Positions 23,812 through 33,156 of a DNA stretch of 64,000 nucleotides are shown piece after piece (within the stretch, counting starts at the first letter, position 1; the number at the start of each line of letters is the position of its first letter). The position numbers were made by a program, and so were the translations under genes. The notes under the pieces are model-generated. The model saw only the letters and a list, made by a program, of their open reading frames with translations. It had not been told where the DNA came from and searched no databases. This stretch comes from JABSSA01 sp039984715 (GTDB lineage: Bacteria; Pseudomonadota; Alphaproteobacteria; Rhodobacterales; Rhodobacteraceae). Location of the stretch: positions 558,001-622,000 of the forward strand of contig JBDWUA010000004.1 in the NCBI GenBank assembly GCA_039984715.1, given 5' to 3'.

Positions 23812-24336
23812 ATGGCCAAGCACACATTGACACCCGCCGCATGGATTGAAGCCGGGCTTTCGCAATTGACGACGGATGGACCGCAGGCACTTCGTGCAGA
23901 ACCATTGGCGCGGTTTTTAAAGACGACCAAAGGGTCATTTTACTGGCATTTCAAGGATGTACCCGCGTTTCACGACGCCTTGCTGGCCCATTGGAAAGAG
24001 GGTGCATTGACGGCTGCGGGGGCCCTAAAGGACGCAGACGGGTCCGCAGCGGAACGGCTTATTCAATTGGGTCAAACCGTCCAAAGTGATTCTGCAGATG
24101 CAGCATTGCGGGCATGGGGCCAGTCAAACCCGTTGGTTGCGCAGTCTGTGGCGGATGTTGACACCGCGCGTATGGCATATTTGGGTGCTCTTATGACCGA
24201 GATGGGCACGTCTAATGATGATTTTGCCAAGGCGGCGTATGGCGCTTTGGTTGGGTTGCGTCAGATGAAGATGGAAGACGGCGACGCCTTGGTTGCGTAT
24301 GCGTCGCTTATTGATCTGGTTCTGGCACTGCAGTAA
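23812..24336 (+). CDS. TetR-family transcriptional regulator
   Basis: A 174-residue regulator. AGGAG lies eight bases before ATG 23812. The N-terminal helix-turn-helix reads WIEAGLSQLTTDGPQALRAEPLARFLKTTKGSFYWHFKD, the TetR pattern, though the domain begins a few residues shorter than usual. The C-terminal ligand domain is helical and Ala-rich. Its target is not evident: the next gene, recO, is convergent and overlaps its last 29 bases on the opposite strand. Confidence 0.88.
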   Translation: MAKHTLTPAAWIEAGLSQLTTDGPQALRAEPLARFLKTTKGSFYWHFKDVPAFHDALLAHWKEGALTAAGALKDADGSAAERLIQLGQTVQSDSADAALRAWGQSNPLVAQSVADVDTARMAYLGALMTEMGTSNDDFAKAAYGALVGLRQMKMEDGDALVAYASLIDLVLALQ

Positions 24337-25051
24337 CCGCGATACGGTGTAACAACCGTGCGCGGGCTTCGGGCAAAGGGCGGTCGCCCAAATCAGCAGC
24401 AAGATGCGCGTGCAGAAAGTGTCCGGTTGTTTTGAGCCCGTCTTGGATTTCTGCATCTGAGGCGGTGCCAATGCCTAACATGACTTCGGGCAGGGGCAGC
24501 AACCGACTGGCCCATTCCCCTGCGGCGGAACGCGACACGGCGCGGCCCGATTTTGGCGACACATAAGCCAAGTCGGTGGTCGCTCCGGTGACGGCGCATT
24601 CGGACAGATCAAGGGCATACCCCATGTCTTCGAGCAGGGCCAATTCCCATTTGAGATAAGCCAAGGACCAGATGTCGTCTTGTCCGAGCAAATCCAACAC
24701 TTGCACACTGCGTTCATACAAGGCCGTGTGGACTTCGCGTTCGGGCAGACAAAATGAAAGCATTGCGGTGACGGCGTTTAAACCGGCCAAGGCCAATCGG
24801 CTGTCCATCACAAGAGCTGCGCGGCTGCGCACGGGTTCCACGGAAAATGCGCCCAAGTGGTCTTCGAGACGGGCGCGCCATGCCAGATCAAGCTGTGCGC
24901 CGGGCTGTAAGATAGGCGCGATTTTGCGGCTGGTGCCACCGCGCACAACGCCCGCGTGACGGCCATGTTCGGGGGTGAACACATCAATGATTGCGCTGGA
25001 TTCACCGTGGCGGCGACTGGACAGTAATACGCCCGTGTCCCGCCATTCCAT
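24308..25051 (-). CDS. recO: DNA repair protein RecO
   Basis: A 247-residue recombination mediator that helps load RecA on SSB-coated gaps. I start at ATG 25051 (MEWRDTGVLLSSRRHGESSAII), which overlaps the stop of the DUF1491 gene; a longer frame upstream lies inside that gene. The OB-fold N-terminus, the AGLNAVTAMLSFCLPEREVHTALYERSVQVL segment and the C-terminal helical part ending VTAVPEPDQ fit the alphaproteobacterial form. The last 29 bases overlap the end of the convergent tetR gene. It closes the folK-to-recO run. Confidence 0.93.
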   Translation of the reverse strand: MEWRDTGVLLSSRRHGESSAIIDVFTPEHGRHAGVVRGGTSRKIAPILQPGAQLDLAWRARLEDHLGAFSVEPVRSRAALVMDSRLALAGLNAVTAMLSFCLPEREVHTALYERSVQVLDLLGQDDIWSLAYLKWELALLEDMGYALDLSECAVTGATTDLAYVSPKSGRAVSRSAAGEWASRLLPLPEVMLGIGTASDAEIQDGLKTTGHFLHAHLAADLGDRPLPEARARLLHRIAVTAVPEPDQ

Positions 25052-25380
25052 CAGGCCAGACCTTCTTCGTCCAACAGATGCCGACCGGCGCGGTCTTCGA
25101 CCTCGATCACCCAAATATCGGGATCAAATCCAGATTGTCGGCTTGCGGCGGCGTCCACGTCCCGGTCGGGTCCGGCGGACAGTTCGGCCCAGACACGGCC
25201 GCCTGTCTCAAGATCAAAGGTGCGTTGATACAAACACGCTTGGCCATCCAGCGTTGACAGTTTGACCAAAACCGCGCCGCCCGTGTCATCGCCATGACGC
25301 ACGACAAAGGCGGGGATGTCATACATTCGCAACCGCGCCAGATACGCATCCACCCAAAATCGAGATGTCAGCCGCGCCAT
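25051..25380 (-). CDS. DUF1491 family protein
   Basis: A 109-residue protein with the DUF1491 pattern: ARLTSRFWVDAYLARLRMYDIPAFVVRHGDDTGGAVLVKL, then GQACLYQRTFD and a C-terminal DPDIWVIEVEDRAGRHLLDE. This small alphaproteobacterial family has no known function and is usually found next to recO and era, as here. One base is shared with the recO start. Confidence 0.87.
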   Translation of the reverse strand: MARLTSRFWVDAYLARLRMYDIPAFVVRHGDDTGGAVLVKLSTLDGQACLYQRTFDLETGGRVWAELSAGPDRDVDAAASRQSGFDPDIWVIEVEDRAGRHLLDEEGLA

Positions 25381-25426
25381 GATCCGTTGTTAATCCCGCT
25401 TGTCCAATTTCGCGACCTGCGTGGCC

Positions 25427-26335
25427 TTAGCCATTGCCGTCTTTAAAATTCAGTCCCATTTCAGTGTAGCGTTCTGCCTCGTCCTGCCAACCGGAACGTA
25501 CTTTGACCTGCAAAAACAGATGGACGCGTCGGTCTAAAAAGGCCTCGAGTTCTTCGCGTGACGCTTTTGAAACCGCCTTGATGGTTTCGCCGCCCTTGCC
25601 CAGAACGATACCTTTGTGACCGTCCCGCATGACATAGATCAGCTGTTCCACGCGGGCTGATCCGTCTTTGCGTTCTTCCCAGTTTTCGGTCTCAACAGTC
25701 AATTGATAGGGCAATTCCTGATGCAACCGCAGTGTCAGCTTTTCGCGCGTCATTTCAGCGGCGATCATGCGCATGGGCAAATCAGCGATTTGATCTTCGG
25801 GGTACAACCACGGACCTGCGGGCACTTCTTTGGCCAACCATTGGCGCAGATCATCGACGCCGTGACCTTTTTCAGCCGAGATCATAAAGGTTTCGGCAAA
25901 GCTGTGACGCGCGTTCATTTTTTCGGCCAGACCCAGCAACACAGAAACATCAACACGGTCGATCTTGTTCAAGGCCAGCGCAACTTTGCGGCCTTTGCCG
26001 ATCTCTTCAAGCCCATCAAGGATGCTTTCCACACCGGGTGTGATGCCGCGATGTGCCTCGATCATCAAAACGATCACATCCGCATCCGCAGCCCCGCCCC
26101 AAGCGGCAGCAACCATGGCTCGGTCCAGACGACGGCGGGGTTGGAACAAACCGGGTGTGTCCACGAAAACGATCTGGCTGTCACCCTCCATGGCGACACC
26201 GCGTATCCGCGTGCGCGTGGTCTGAACCTTGTGTGTGACAATCGAAACCTTGGCCCCGACCATGCGATTGAGCAATGTGGATTTGCCCGCATTGGGTTCA
26301 CCAATTAACGCCACAAATCCTGCGCGCGTATTCAT
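25427..26335 (-). CDS. era: GTPase Era
   Basis: A 302-residue GTPase that binds 16S rRNA near its 3' end and acts in 30S maturation. The G domain holds GEPNAGKST (G1), DTPGL (G3) and LNKIDRV (G4), and the switch carries HKVQTTRTRIRG, diagnostic for Era. The C-terminal KH domain includes VMRDGHKGIVLGKGGETIKAVSKASREELE, with the GxxG-type RNA-binding loop. The start overlaps the rnc stop by four bases; rnc-era is the classic pair. Confidence 0.97.
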   Translation of the reverse strand: MNTRAGFVALIGEPNAGKSTLLNRMVGAKVSIVTHKVQTTRTRIRGVAMEGDSQIVFVDTPGLFQPRRRLDRAMVAAAWGGAADADVIVLMIEAHRGITPGVESILDGLEEIGKGRKVALALNKIDRVDVSVLLGLAEKMNARHSFAETFMISAEKGHGVDDLRQWLAKEVPAGPWLYPEDQIADLPMRMIAAEMTREKLTLRLHQELPYQLTVETENWEERKDGSARVEQLIYVMRDGHKGIVLGKGGETIKAVSKASREELEAFLDRRVHLFLQVKVRSGWQDEAERYTEMGLNFKDGNG

Positions 26336-27021
26336 GTCTTATTCCCTTCGACTTGCGTCAGCAGCGCCTTGGCGGCGGCTTGCTGCGCTTCGCGTTTTGA
26401 TCCTGCTTTGGCTGTGGCTTCTTGGCCATCAGACAGGCGTGCAACGATCACAAATTGTGGCGCGTGGTCTGGGCCGGATCGTTCCGCCTCAACATAGCTT
26501 GGTGGGGGCATCTTACGCGCTTGGGCCCATTCTTGCAGCGCTGTTTTGGGATCGCGCGCATCGGATTCAACATCGCGTATCCGCGACCCCCACAAGCGCA
26601 GGGTCATATCGCGCGCCGTTTGAAACCCGGCATCCAGATAAACAGCAGCAATAACCGCTTCCATGGCATCGCCCAGCAAGGCCTGCTTGCGTCGCCCACC
26701 GGACAACATCTCAGATCGCCCCAACCGCAGAACTTGACCCAATTCAATGGATCGGGCGACATCTGCGCATGTTTCTTTGCGCACCAACGTATTATAGCGC
26801 GGTGCCAGCGTGCCTTCTGAGGCTTGCAAATCATCCGCCAGCAACGCTTCGGCCATGACAAGCCCCAACACCCGATCCCCAAGGAATTCGAGCCGTTGGT
26901 TGTCGGGCCGGACGCGTTCTGAAATCGATGGATGCGTTAACGCTTCGCGCAACAAATCCGCATTGGCAAAAACGTGGCCAATCCGCGCCTCAAAGGCTAC
27001 GAGTTCGGCCGAACGCTTCAC
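26332..27021 (-). CDS. rnc: ribonuclease III
   Basis: A 229-residue double-strand-specific RNase that processes rRNA precursors and mRNAs. The catalytic signature is NQRLEFLGDRVLGLVMAEALL, followed by GDAMEAVIAAVYLDAG with the second set of metal-binding acidic residues. The C-terminal dsRNA-binding domain runs from about residue 155 (DPKTALQEWAQARKMPPPSY) to AQQAAAKALL. It overlaps lepB upstream and era downstream by four bases each. Confidence 0.97.
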   Translation of the reverse strand: MKRSAELVAFEARIGHVFANADLLREALTHPSISERVRPDNQRLEFLGDRVLGLVMAEALLADDLQASEGTLAPRYNTLVRKETCADVARSIELGQVLRLGRSEMLSGGRRKQALLGDAMEAVIAAVYLDAGFQTARDMTLRLWGSRIRDVESDARDPKTALQEWAQARKMPPPSYVEAERSGPDHAPQFVIVARLSDGQEATAKAGSKREAQQAAAKALLTQVEGNKT

Positions 27022-27821
27022 TCGACTGCTTTAAAGAAACGGTCGCTGCGCCATGTCCAGAAAAAGAACATGGAACGTCCACCAGACGAAAACATGATCC
27101 GATCAGCGCGGCCAATCAGGTTTTCGAAAGGAACGGTTCCAACCCCACGTGCGAGTTGCGAGGTGCGGCTGTCCAGCGAATTGTCGCGGTTGTCACCCAT
27201 GAAAAAGTATTCTCTTTCGGGGACAATAAACACGCCCGTATTGTCTGTGCCCTGATTGCGAATGTTCAGGATTTTATGGGAATGGCCATCCGGGAAAGTT
27301 TCGACAAAACGTTCCTTGGCGCATGGGCCACCTTCGCCCACTGGTCCATTGGCACATGACGGCAAAATACCCTGCGGTCCCTGCCGGGCCATATCTTCGG
27401 TGAAGGCACCATCAGGTTGCTGCGTTGCTGCGGTGCCATTGATGAACAGAATGCCGTCTTTCACCTGAATGCGATCACCGGGCATGCCGACAAGCCGTTT
27501 GATATAGTCTTGTCCACTTACGGGATGGGAAAAGACAACAACGTCCCCGCGGTCGGGTTCTTGTTCAAATATGCGGCCGGTGACGAACGGGCAAATAGAC
27601 TTGTTGAAAATTGGAACTTTGCACGAGGCCGCAGAATACCCATAGGCCATCTTGTTCACGAAAAGAAAATCGCCGATCAGCAATGTTTCTTTCATTGATC
27701 CGGACGGAATCCAAAAGGGTTGAAAGAACAAGGTGCGAAAGACCCCGGCAATGAGCAGGGCGTAGACAATTGTCTTGATGGTTTCAATAAAACCGTTTTG
27801 TGCCGTTTCTTCAGTGGCCAT
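27018..27821 (-). CDS. lepB: signal peptidase I
   Basis: A 267-residue inner-membrane serine protease that removes Sec signal peptides. An N-terminal membrane anchor (TIVYALLIAGVFRTLFFQPF) is followed by the catalytic Ser in IPSGSM, the DYIKRLVGMPGDRI segment with the general-base Lys, and the GDNRDNSLDSR box. An insertion of about 35 residues with three cysteines (CKVPIFNKSICPF and SCANGP) precedes or interrupts the beta domain, as in other alphaproteobacterial forms. It precedes rnc and era with a four-base overlap. Confidence 0.95.
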   Translation of the reverse strand: MATEETAQNGFIETIKTIVYALLIAGVFRTLFFQPFWIPSGSMKETLLIGDFLFVNKMAYGYSAASCKVPIFNKSICPFVTGRIFEQEPDRGDVVVFSHPVSGQDYIKRLVGMPGDRIQVKDGILFINGTAATQQPDGAFTEDMARQGPQGILPSCANGPVGEGGPCAKERFVETFPDGHSHKILNIRNQGTDNTGVFIVPEREYFFMGDNRDNSLDSRTSQLARGVGTVPFENLIGRADRIMFSSGGRSMFFFWTWRSDRFFKAVE

Positions 27822-27878
27822 TGGCCTCTCCTGCTCGAAATATGTTTCGCTGGGGTTTGGGGGCTGGCGTGCGGGGTG

Positions 27879-28304
27879 TCAAGGACAGCTTGGGGATTGC
27901 ACGGCTGAGGATGGGCGTGCTTCGATCAAAACAAACGCCTGTGCCCACGGGTGATCGTCGGTTAATGTGACATGAATGACGGCCTCGTGACCCGCTGGGG
28001 TCATCTTGTCCAAGCGATCTTTGGCCCAACCAGTTACCTGCATAACGGGTTGCCCCGTATCAAGATTTGAGACCGACATGTCCTTCCATGCGATGCCCAT
28101 ACGCAATCCGGTGCCTAAAGCTTTGGAACAGGCTTCTTTTGCGGCCCAGCGTTTGGCATAGGTGCCGGGGGTATCTGCGCGGCGTTCCGCTTTGGCCTGT
28201 TCGATGTCTGTGAACACACGATTGCGGAACCGATCTCCGAACCGATCCAAAGTCCCTTGAATCCGTTCTATATTCGCAAGGTCCGTTCCGATGCCCAGAA
28301 TCAT
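27879..28304 (-). CDS. acpS: holo-[acyl-carrier-protein] synthase
   Basis: A 141-residue phosphopantetheinyl transferase that activates acyl carrier protein. It has the N-terminal ILGIGTDLANIERI with the metal-binding Asp, FTDIEQAKAERR, and the RWAAKEACSKALGTG motif with the essential Glu and Lys. The end (ARPSSAVQSPSCP) is somewhat longer than the family average. Its start overlaps the LysE-type gene's stop by four bases. Confidence 0.95.
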   Translation of the reverse strand: MILGIGTDLANIERIQGTLDRFGDRFRNRVFTDIEQAKAERRADTPGTYAKRWAAKEACSKALGTGLRMGIAWKDMSVSNLDTGQPVMQVTGWAKDRLDKMTPAGHEAVIHVTLTDDHPWAQAFVLIEARPSSAVQSPSCP

Positions 28305-28918
28305 GTTGGTGTGATCCTTGCTGTCAGGATGCGCAAGGAAGCTGCGCCAAACAGGATGCCAAACCCGGCGTCAAACACTCGGCTGGCGCGGGAATAGGCC
28401 CGCGCGATTTTTGGGATCGAAAACAGCAGGGCGTATCCCCAGAACACGCTCATTGAAACGGTGATCAGGGACGCGAAAAGCGTCCAAACCTCGGCAGGAG
28501 ACGCCTGAACAGGCAGGGCAATGGCGTATATTGCGCCCCATCCAAGGATCGCCTTTGGGTTTGTCAGATGCAGCAACAGACCCTTAGCAAACAACCGTCC
28601 ACTGCCCGAACGGTCCGCATTTGGCACCCGGCCGTACCACGCCGTTCGCAAAGATTTGAAAGCAAGCCATAACAGATAGGCCGCCCCAACATACCGGATC
28701 AATTCAAAGATCCAGACATGTGCCATCATCAAGGCAGACATACCCAAACCTGCGGCAATGCCCCAACTGGCCGATCCCGCGATAACGCCCGAAGCAATCG
28801 ACAAACCCGCAATGCGTCCCTGCGCCATGGATGTGCCAGATATGGCAAGCGTGGCCGGTCCGGGGCTGCCCCCGGCAAATGCCCAGCCCAGCAGGACGAT
28901 CCAAAGTTCAGCTGTCAT
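28301..28918 (-). CDS. LysE-family amino-acid exporter
   Basis: A 205-residue inner-membrane protein with about six hydrophobic helices. The opening WIVLLGWAFAGGSPGPATLAISGTSMAQGR contains the SPGPATL signature of the LysE/RhtB superfamily, and YVGAAYLLWLAFKSLR is the usual central helix pair. It sits between a secreted-protein gene and acpS, overlapping acpS by four bases. The exported substrate cannot be told. A second LysE-type gene occurs at 37746. Confidence 0.9.
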   Translation of the reverse strand: MTAELWIVLLGWAFAGGSPGPATLAISGTSMAQGRIAGLSIASGVIAGSASWGIAAGLGMSALMMAHVWIFELIRYVGAAYLLWLAFKSLRTAWYGRVPNADRSGSGRLFAKGLLLHLTNPKAILGWGAIYAIALPVQASPAEVWTLFASLITVSMSVFWGYALLFSIPKIARAYSRASRVFDAGFGILFGAASLRILTARITPT

Positions 28919-28961
28919 CGCGCGATTGCCTGTGGGGTGTCATACCGTGTCATACCGGGGC

Positions 28962-29408
28962 TCAATTCAGTCGTGTTGCCGTAAAGGTGCTCAAATCAAT
29001 ACGCCAGCGCCCGGCCAGTGTCGGACAACACCGTGCATCATTTGGACCCACCAGACTGGTTGTGATGTCCAAAAAATTGCCAGCAAATGCAGGATCACGC
29101 GGGGATTGACCAAACACCCCATCGACGGGGCCGACAAATTGCCACGCAGAACCTGCTTTGGTGTAAATCCCCAATGCAATTCCTGTGTTCCCGGCTGATC
29201 CTGGTATGTGTTCATAGACCACACCCAAAGCACGCGTCGCCTGATCCGCATTGGGATGATCGGGCAACCAAAAAGACGCCTCGGCTGTGCCGGATTGGGT
29301 CAGCGTTGAAAACAACAATTGATCCAGATTGGGCCACCCTTGCGCCACTGCATGAAGCGGTGCAATCGCTGCAAACAACGCAATCGCTATGTGGCGGACT
29401 GCTTTCAT
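28962..29408 (-). CDS. hypothetical secreted protein
   Basis: A 148-residue protein with a Sec signal (MKAVRHIAIALFAAIAPLHAVAQ, cleavage likely at AVA/QG). The mature part begins PNLDQLLFSTLTQSGTAEASFW. It contains an adjacent cysteine pair near the end (DARCCPTLAGRWRIDLST). A small periplasmic domain is likely, but no family is recognised. Its start overlaps the pdxJ stop by four bases, so it is co-translated with pdxJ; no functional link is evident. Confidence 0.75.
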   Translation of the reverse strand: MKAVRHIAIALFAAIAPLHAVAQGWPNLDQLLFSTLTQSGTAEASFWLPDHPNADQATRALGVVYEHIPGSAGNTGIALGIYTKAGSAWQFVGPVDGVFGQSPRDPAFAGNFLDITTSLVGPNDARCCPTLAGRWRIDLSTFTATRLN

Positions 29409-30157
29409 GCGGAACGCGCCTCGTCCATCAGACGGCGCATTTCGCGCATTGCGGGCTCTAACCCAAGAAAAATCGCCTCACCGATCAGGAAATGTCCGAT
29501 GTTCAACTCGCGCACCTCTGGAAAGGCGGCGACGGGCTGCACGGTTTCATAGGTCAATCCATGGCCGACATGAACCTCTAGGCCAAGCGAGTGCCCAAAG
29601 GTCGACATTTCCTTGAGGGCGGCAAGTTCACGGTCGCGATCTTCAAATCGCCCTTCGTGATGCGCATCGCAATAAGCGCCGGAATGCAATTCGATCACCT
29701 GCGCGCCGATGCGGTGGGCGGCTTCGATCTGACGGATGTCGGCGGCGATAAAGATGGACACGCGGCACCCCGCATCGCGCAGCGGCGCGATGAAATGGGC
29801 CAGCTTGTTTTCTTCCCGTGCGACCTCAAGCCCGCCTTCGGTTGTGCGCTCTTCGCGCTTTTCAGGAACGATGCACACGGCGTGGGGTTTATGGCGCAAT
29901 GCGATTTTCTGCATCTCGTCCGTTGCGGCCATTTCGAAATTCAACGGCACCGTCAGCGTTTCCATCAGGCCATCGATATCCGCATCCGAGATATGGCGGC
30001 GGTCTTCGCGCAAATGCGCCGTGATCCCGTCAGCGCCCGCTTCTTGCGCAATACGCGCAGCGCGCAAAGGATCCGGAGTGTCACCCCCCCGCGCATTACG
30101 GACAGTCGCCACATGGTCGATATTCACGCCAAGACGTAGTTTGGGCCGGTCGTTCAT
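29405..30157 (-). CDS. pdxJ: pyridoxine 5'-phosphate synthase
   Basis: A 250-residue TIM-barrel enzyme that condenses 1-deoxyxylulose 5-phosphate with 3-amino-2-oxopropyl phosphate in vitamin B6 synthesis. Signatures are LRLGVNIDHVATVRNARGG at the N-terminus, AGADGITAHLREDRRHI and VIELHSGAYCDA, and the C-terminal ELNIGHFLIGEAIFLGLE. In many bacteria pdxJ pairs directly with acpS; here a secreted protein and a LysE exporter lie between them on the same strand. Confidence 0.96.
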   Translation of the reverse strand: MNDRPKLRLGVNIDHVATVRNARGGDTPDPLRAARIAQEAGADGITAHLREDRRHISDADIDGLMETLTVPLNFEMAATDEMQKIALRHKPHAVCIVPEKREERTTEGGLEVAREENKLAHFIAPLRDAGCRVSIFIAADIRQIEAAHRIGAQVIELHSGAYCDAHHEGRFEDRDRELAALKEMSTFGHSLGLEVHVGHGLTYETVQPVAAFPEVRELNIGHFLIGEAIFLGLEPAMREMRRLMDEARSA

Positions 30158-30287
30158 TGGAACCTCTGAATGGTCTCGTTATGTCCAATCTAGACATTGC
30201 ATCACGAAAGACCAGATGTAGCGATCAGAGTCATTCAATTATAAAAGCAATGTCAGTGCACAAGGTTCAGTCGCGCTGCTCGCACAT

Positions 30288-30965
30288 TTACTCTGCGGGG
30301 TCGCGACCATCAGATTTAGGTCTGACCTTGGCTTTGGCCGCTGCCGCTTTTTCGCGCAGGGTATCGAATTTGGCTTTGATAATGCCGCGTCTGCGATGTT
30401 GGTAAACGCGGATCAAGGGGACCGACACACAGTAACACACCCACGCGACAATAGCGCCGGGAATCAATCCACCGACAAAATAGGGAAAAAACACTTCGTC
30501 ATAAAAGGTGCTCAGGCCACGCCAATCTGCGGGGCCCCCAAAGATCGTGGCCTTAAGGTTATACCAAAGGTCATGACCCGCATCGACGAATTTGCCGCCA
30601 AAGGATCGTTCCGTTTCTTTGGACATATGCGTGCCCAACAGCCAGTGACCCGTTTGCAGCGAAACCATGCCAATGGGCACATACGTCAATGGATTGCCAA
30701 AGAACGTCGCCATCAGCGCGGCAATGATGTTGCCGCGCATTGTCTTGGCTATTGCGATCGCGACAAGGAAATGAAGGCCGTAAAACGGTGTGAACGTTGT
30801 GAAAACACCCGCCCAAATGCCACGCGCAATACGGTCAGGGCTATCGGGTAAGCGACGCACACGGTGTTTGACATAGTGAAAGGCCCGCGCCCAACCACCG
30901 CGCGGCCAAATCAACTCCCGGATCGAAACGAGCCAGGTTTTTGGATCGCGGCGTTTAAAAACCAC
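30288..30965 (-). CDS. DUF2062 membrane protein
   Basis: A 225-residue protein with three or four membrane helices. It contains the DUF2062 pattern: SPDRIARGIWAGVFTTFTPFYGLHFLVAIAIAK, then RGNIIAALMATFFGNPLTYVPIG. The C-terminal third is basic (KAAAAKAKVRPKSDGRDPAE) and probably cytoplasmic. The function of the family is unknown. It follows rel by 24 bases on the same strand and precedes pdxJ. Confidence 0.88.
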   Translation of the reverse strand: MVFKRRDPKTWLVSIRELIWPRGGWARAFHYVKHRVRRLPDSPDRIARGIWAGVFTTFTPFYGLHFLVAIAIAKTMRGNIIAALMATFFGNPLTYVPIGMVSLQTGHWLLGTHMSKETERSFGGKFVDAGHDLWYNLKATIFGGPADWRGLSTFYDEVFFPYFVGGLIPGAIVAWVCYCVSVPLIRVYQHRRRGIIKAKFDTLREKAAAAKAKVRPKSDGRDPAE

Positions 30966-30989
30966 GCGCGTTCCTTTCCCTATTTTCCG

Positions 30990-33131
30990 TCAGACCATTT
31001 GAGTCTGAGCCAATTCCGTTTTAGCCACATCGCGGTAACGTATTACCGAGGCAACATCGCTTTCTGCTTCCAACGCTGAGACCAGCGTATGCAAGTGTTG
31101 GGCATCTCTTAGTTCCACATAGATCAGCAAACGGTAAAAGTCAGGTTTGCGGTCGGTAAATTCTAAGTTAGAGATATTGGCCTGAGCTTCACCAACCAAT
31201 GTGCATATCCGGCCCAATACGCCCGCGTCGTTTCCGATTGTCACGTCAAGCGTTGCACCATGGACAGCCGGGTGTTTGCCGTCCTGCCAATGCAAATCCA
31301 ACCACCGTTCTGGCTGATCTTCATATTCGGCCATGCGATCACAGTCGATCGCGTGCACTATAACACCTTGGCCACGAAATGTGACCCCAACGATGCGTTC
31401 GCCCGGTAAGGGTTCGCAACACTTGGCCCGGTGATAGTTTTGCCCCGGCAAAAGACCGATGACCGCGGCGCGTGCATCAATTTCGGCACCGGGCTTGGGG
31501 GCCAAATCCGGATACACCGCCTGCACCACCTCGCGGCCAGTCAATTCAGCAGAACCAAGGCGCGCAAGGACTTCGTCGCCACTGGACAGGCGCAGATGAC
31601 GCCCCGCTGTGTTCAATGCTTTTTCCGTTGCCTTCTTGCCCACATGCAAAAAGGCCGAGCGGGCCAGCTCCCGCCCTAATATGATCAAACGTTCCCGATC
31701 CGCTTCGCGCAAAGATCGGCGAATCGCGGATTTGGCTTTGCCGGTTGTCGCGATTTCAAGCCATGTGGCTTGAGGTGTTTGCCCCGTGGCCGTGATGACT
31801 TCGACAGACTGGCCATTGCGCAAGCGTGTCCAAAGCGGCACGCGCATGTGGTCCACTTTTGCGCCAACACACGCGTTGCCGATCCGGGTGTGGATGGCAT
31901 AGGCGAAATCAATTGGTGTCGCCCCTTTGGGCAATTTGACCACCTCGCCCTTGGGCGTGAAACAAAAGACCTGATCCGAATACATCTCAAGTTTGACCGC
32001 CTCGAGGAAATCTTCGTGGTCTTCTTCAGCGTCAAATTGTTCCGTCAGCTGGCTGATCCACTTGGCCGGATCAACGGCAAATGGGTTTTCCGAGCGCACA
32101 CCATCACGATAAGACCAATGCGCCGCGACGCCGGTTTCTGCGACATCGTGCATCTGACGTGTTCTGATCTGCACCTCGACACGTTTGCCATCGCGACCAG
32201 ACACGGTTGTGTGGATCGACCGATACCCGTTGGTTTTCGGCTGACTGATGTAATCCTTGAAACGTCCCGGAACCGCGCGCCAACGTTGGTGAATAGCGCC
32301 CAAGGTACGGTAACAATCTTCTTCGCTGTCGGTGATAATGCGAAAGCCGTAAATGTCTGACAGCCGCGAAAACGATTGATCCTTTTGCTGCATCTTGCGC
32401 CAGATCGAATAAGGCTTCTTGGCACGCCCAAACACTTCTGCTTCGATGCCGACCTTGTCCAGTTCGTGGCGCATATCACCTGTGATGCGTTGGATGACGT
32501 CACCTGTTTCACGTTGCAATGTTACGAACCGGCGCATGATCGATTGACGCCCATCCGGGTTCAGAACCTTAAAGGACAGATCCTCAAGCTCTTCACGCAT
32601 CCATTGCATGCCCATGCGGCCAGCTAATGGCGCAAATATGTCCATTGTTTCGCGCGCTTTTTGCGCCTGTTTTTCCGCGCGTTGGAATTTGATCGTCCGC
32701 ATGTTGTGCAAACGGTCGGCCAACTTCACGAGAATCACCCGCAAATCTTTGGACATGGCCATAAAGAGTTTGCGGAAATTTTCGGCCTGTTTGGTTTCCA
32801 CGCTGGACAGTTGCAGGTTCGTCAGCTTGGTCACACCGTCCACAAGACTGGCGACCTCATCCCCGAACAATTCGGCAATTTCGCCATAACTGGCTTTGGT
32901 GTCTTCGATTGTATCATGCAGCAGCGCTGTAATGATCGTCGCATCATCCAACCGCTGTTCTGTCAGGATCGATGCCACAGTCGCAGGATGCGAAAAATAG
33001 GGCTCGCCGGATTTACGCAGCTGCCCTTCGTGCATGGTGGCCCCAAAATCATACGCCGCGCTAATGAGCACGGCGTTGGTTTTTGGATTATAGTTGCGGA
33101 CAAGTGCGATAAGGTCTTCTGCAGAAATCAT
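30990..33131 (-). CDS. bifunctional (p)ppGpp synthetase/hydrolase (Rel/SpoT)
   Basis: A 713-residue RSH protein, the stringent-response enzyme. The N-terminal hydrolase domain keeps its HD motif (LLHDTIEDT, near residue 70), so it can degrade (p)ppGpp. The synthetase domain has RFKDYISQPKTNGYRSIHTTV, with the RFKD form typical of bifunctional enzymes. A TGS domain (FCFTPKGEVVKLPKGATPIDFAYAIH) and a C-terminal ACT domain (VTIGNDAGVLGRICTLVGEAQANISNLEF) follow. It lies between rpoZ and the DUF2062 gene, the standard order. A second, small hydrolase-like protein is encoded at 42024. Confidence 0.95.
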   Translation of the reverse strand: MISAEDLIALVRNYNPKTNAVLISAAYDFGATMHEGQLRKSGEPYFSHPATVASILTEQRLDDATIITALLHDTIEDTKASYGEIAELFGDEVASLVDGVTKLTNLQLSSVETKQAENFRKLFMAMSKDLRVILVKLADRLHNMRTIKFQRAEKQAQKARETMDIFAPLAGRMGMQWMREELEDLSFKVLNPDGRQSIMRRFVTLQRETGDVIQRITGDMRHELDKVGIEAEVFGRAKKPYSIWRKMQQKDQSFSRLSDIYGFRIITDSEEDCYRTLGAIHQRWRAVPGRFKDYISQPKTNGYRSIHTTVSGRDGKRVEVQIRTRQMHDVAETGVAAHWSYRDGVRSENPFAVDPAKWISQLTEQFDAEEDHEDFLEAVKLEMYSDQVFCFTPKGEVVKLPKGATPIDFAYAIHTRIGNACVGAKVDHMRVPLWTRLRNGQSVEVITATGQTPQATWLEIATTGKAKSAIRRSLREADRERLIILGRELARSAFLHVGKKATEKALNTAGRHLRLSSGDEVLARLGSAELTGREVVQAVYPDLAPKPGAEIDARAAVIGLLPGQNYHRAKCCEPLPGERIVGVTFRGQGVIVHAIDCDRMAEYEDQPERWLDLHWQDGKHPAVHGATLDVTIGNDAGVLGRICTLVGEAQANISNLEFTDRKPDFYRLLIYVELRDAQHLHTLVSALEAESDVASVIRYRDVAKTELAQTQMV

Positions 33132-33156
33132 CGCGATGCGCCGCTGAATAAAGGGG

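Noticed and set aside
30396..30851. 151-codon plus-strand frame within the DUF2062 region
   Set aside because: Antisense shadow of the DUF2062 gene; composition and lack of ribosome-binding site argue against it.
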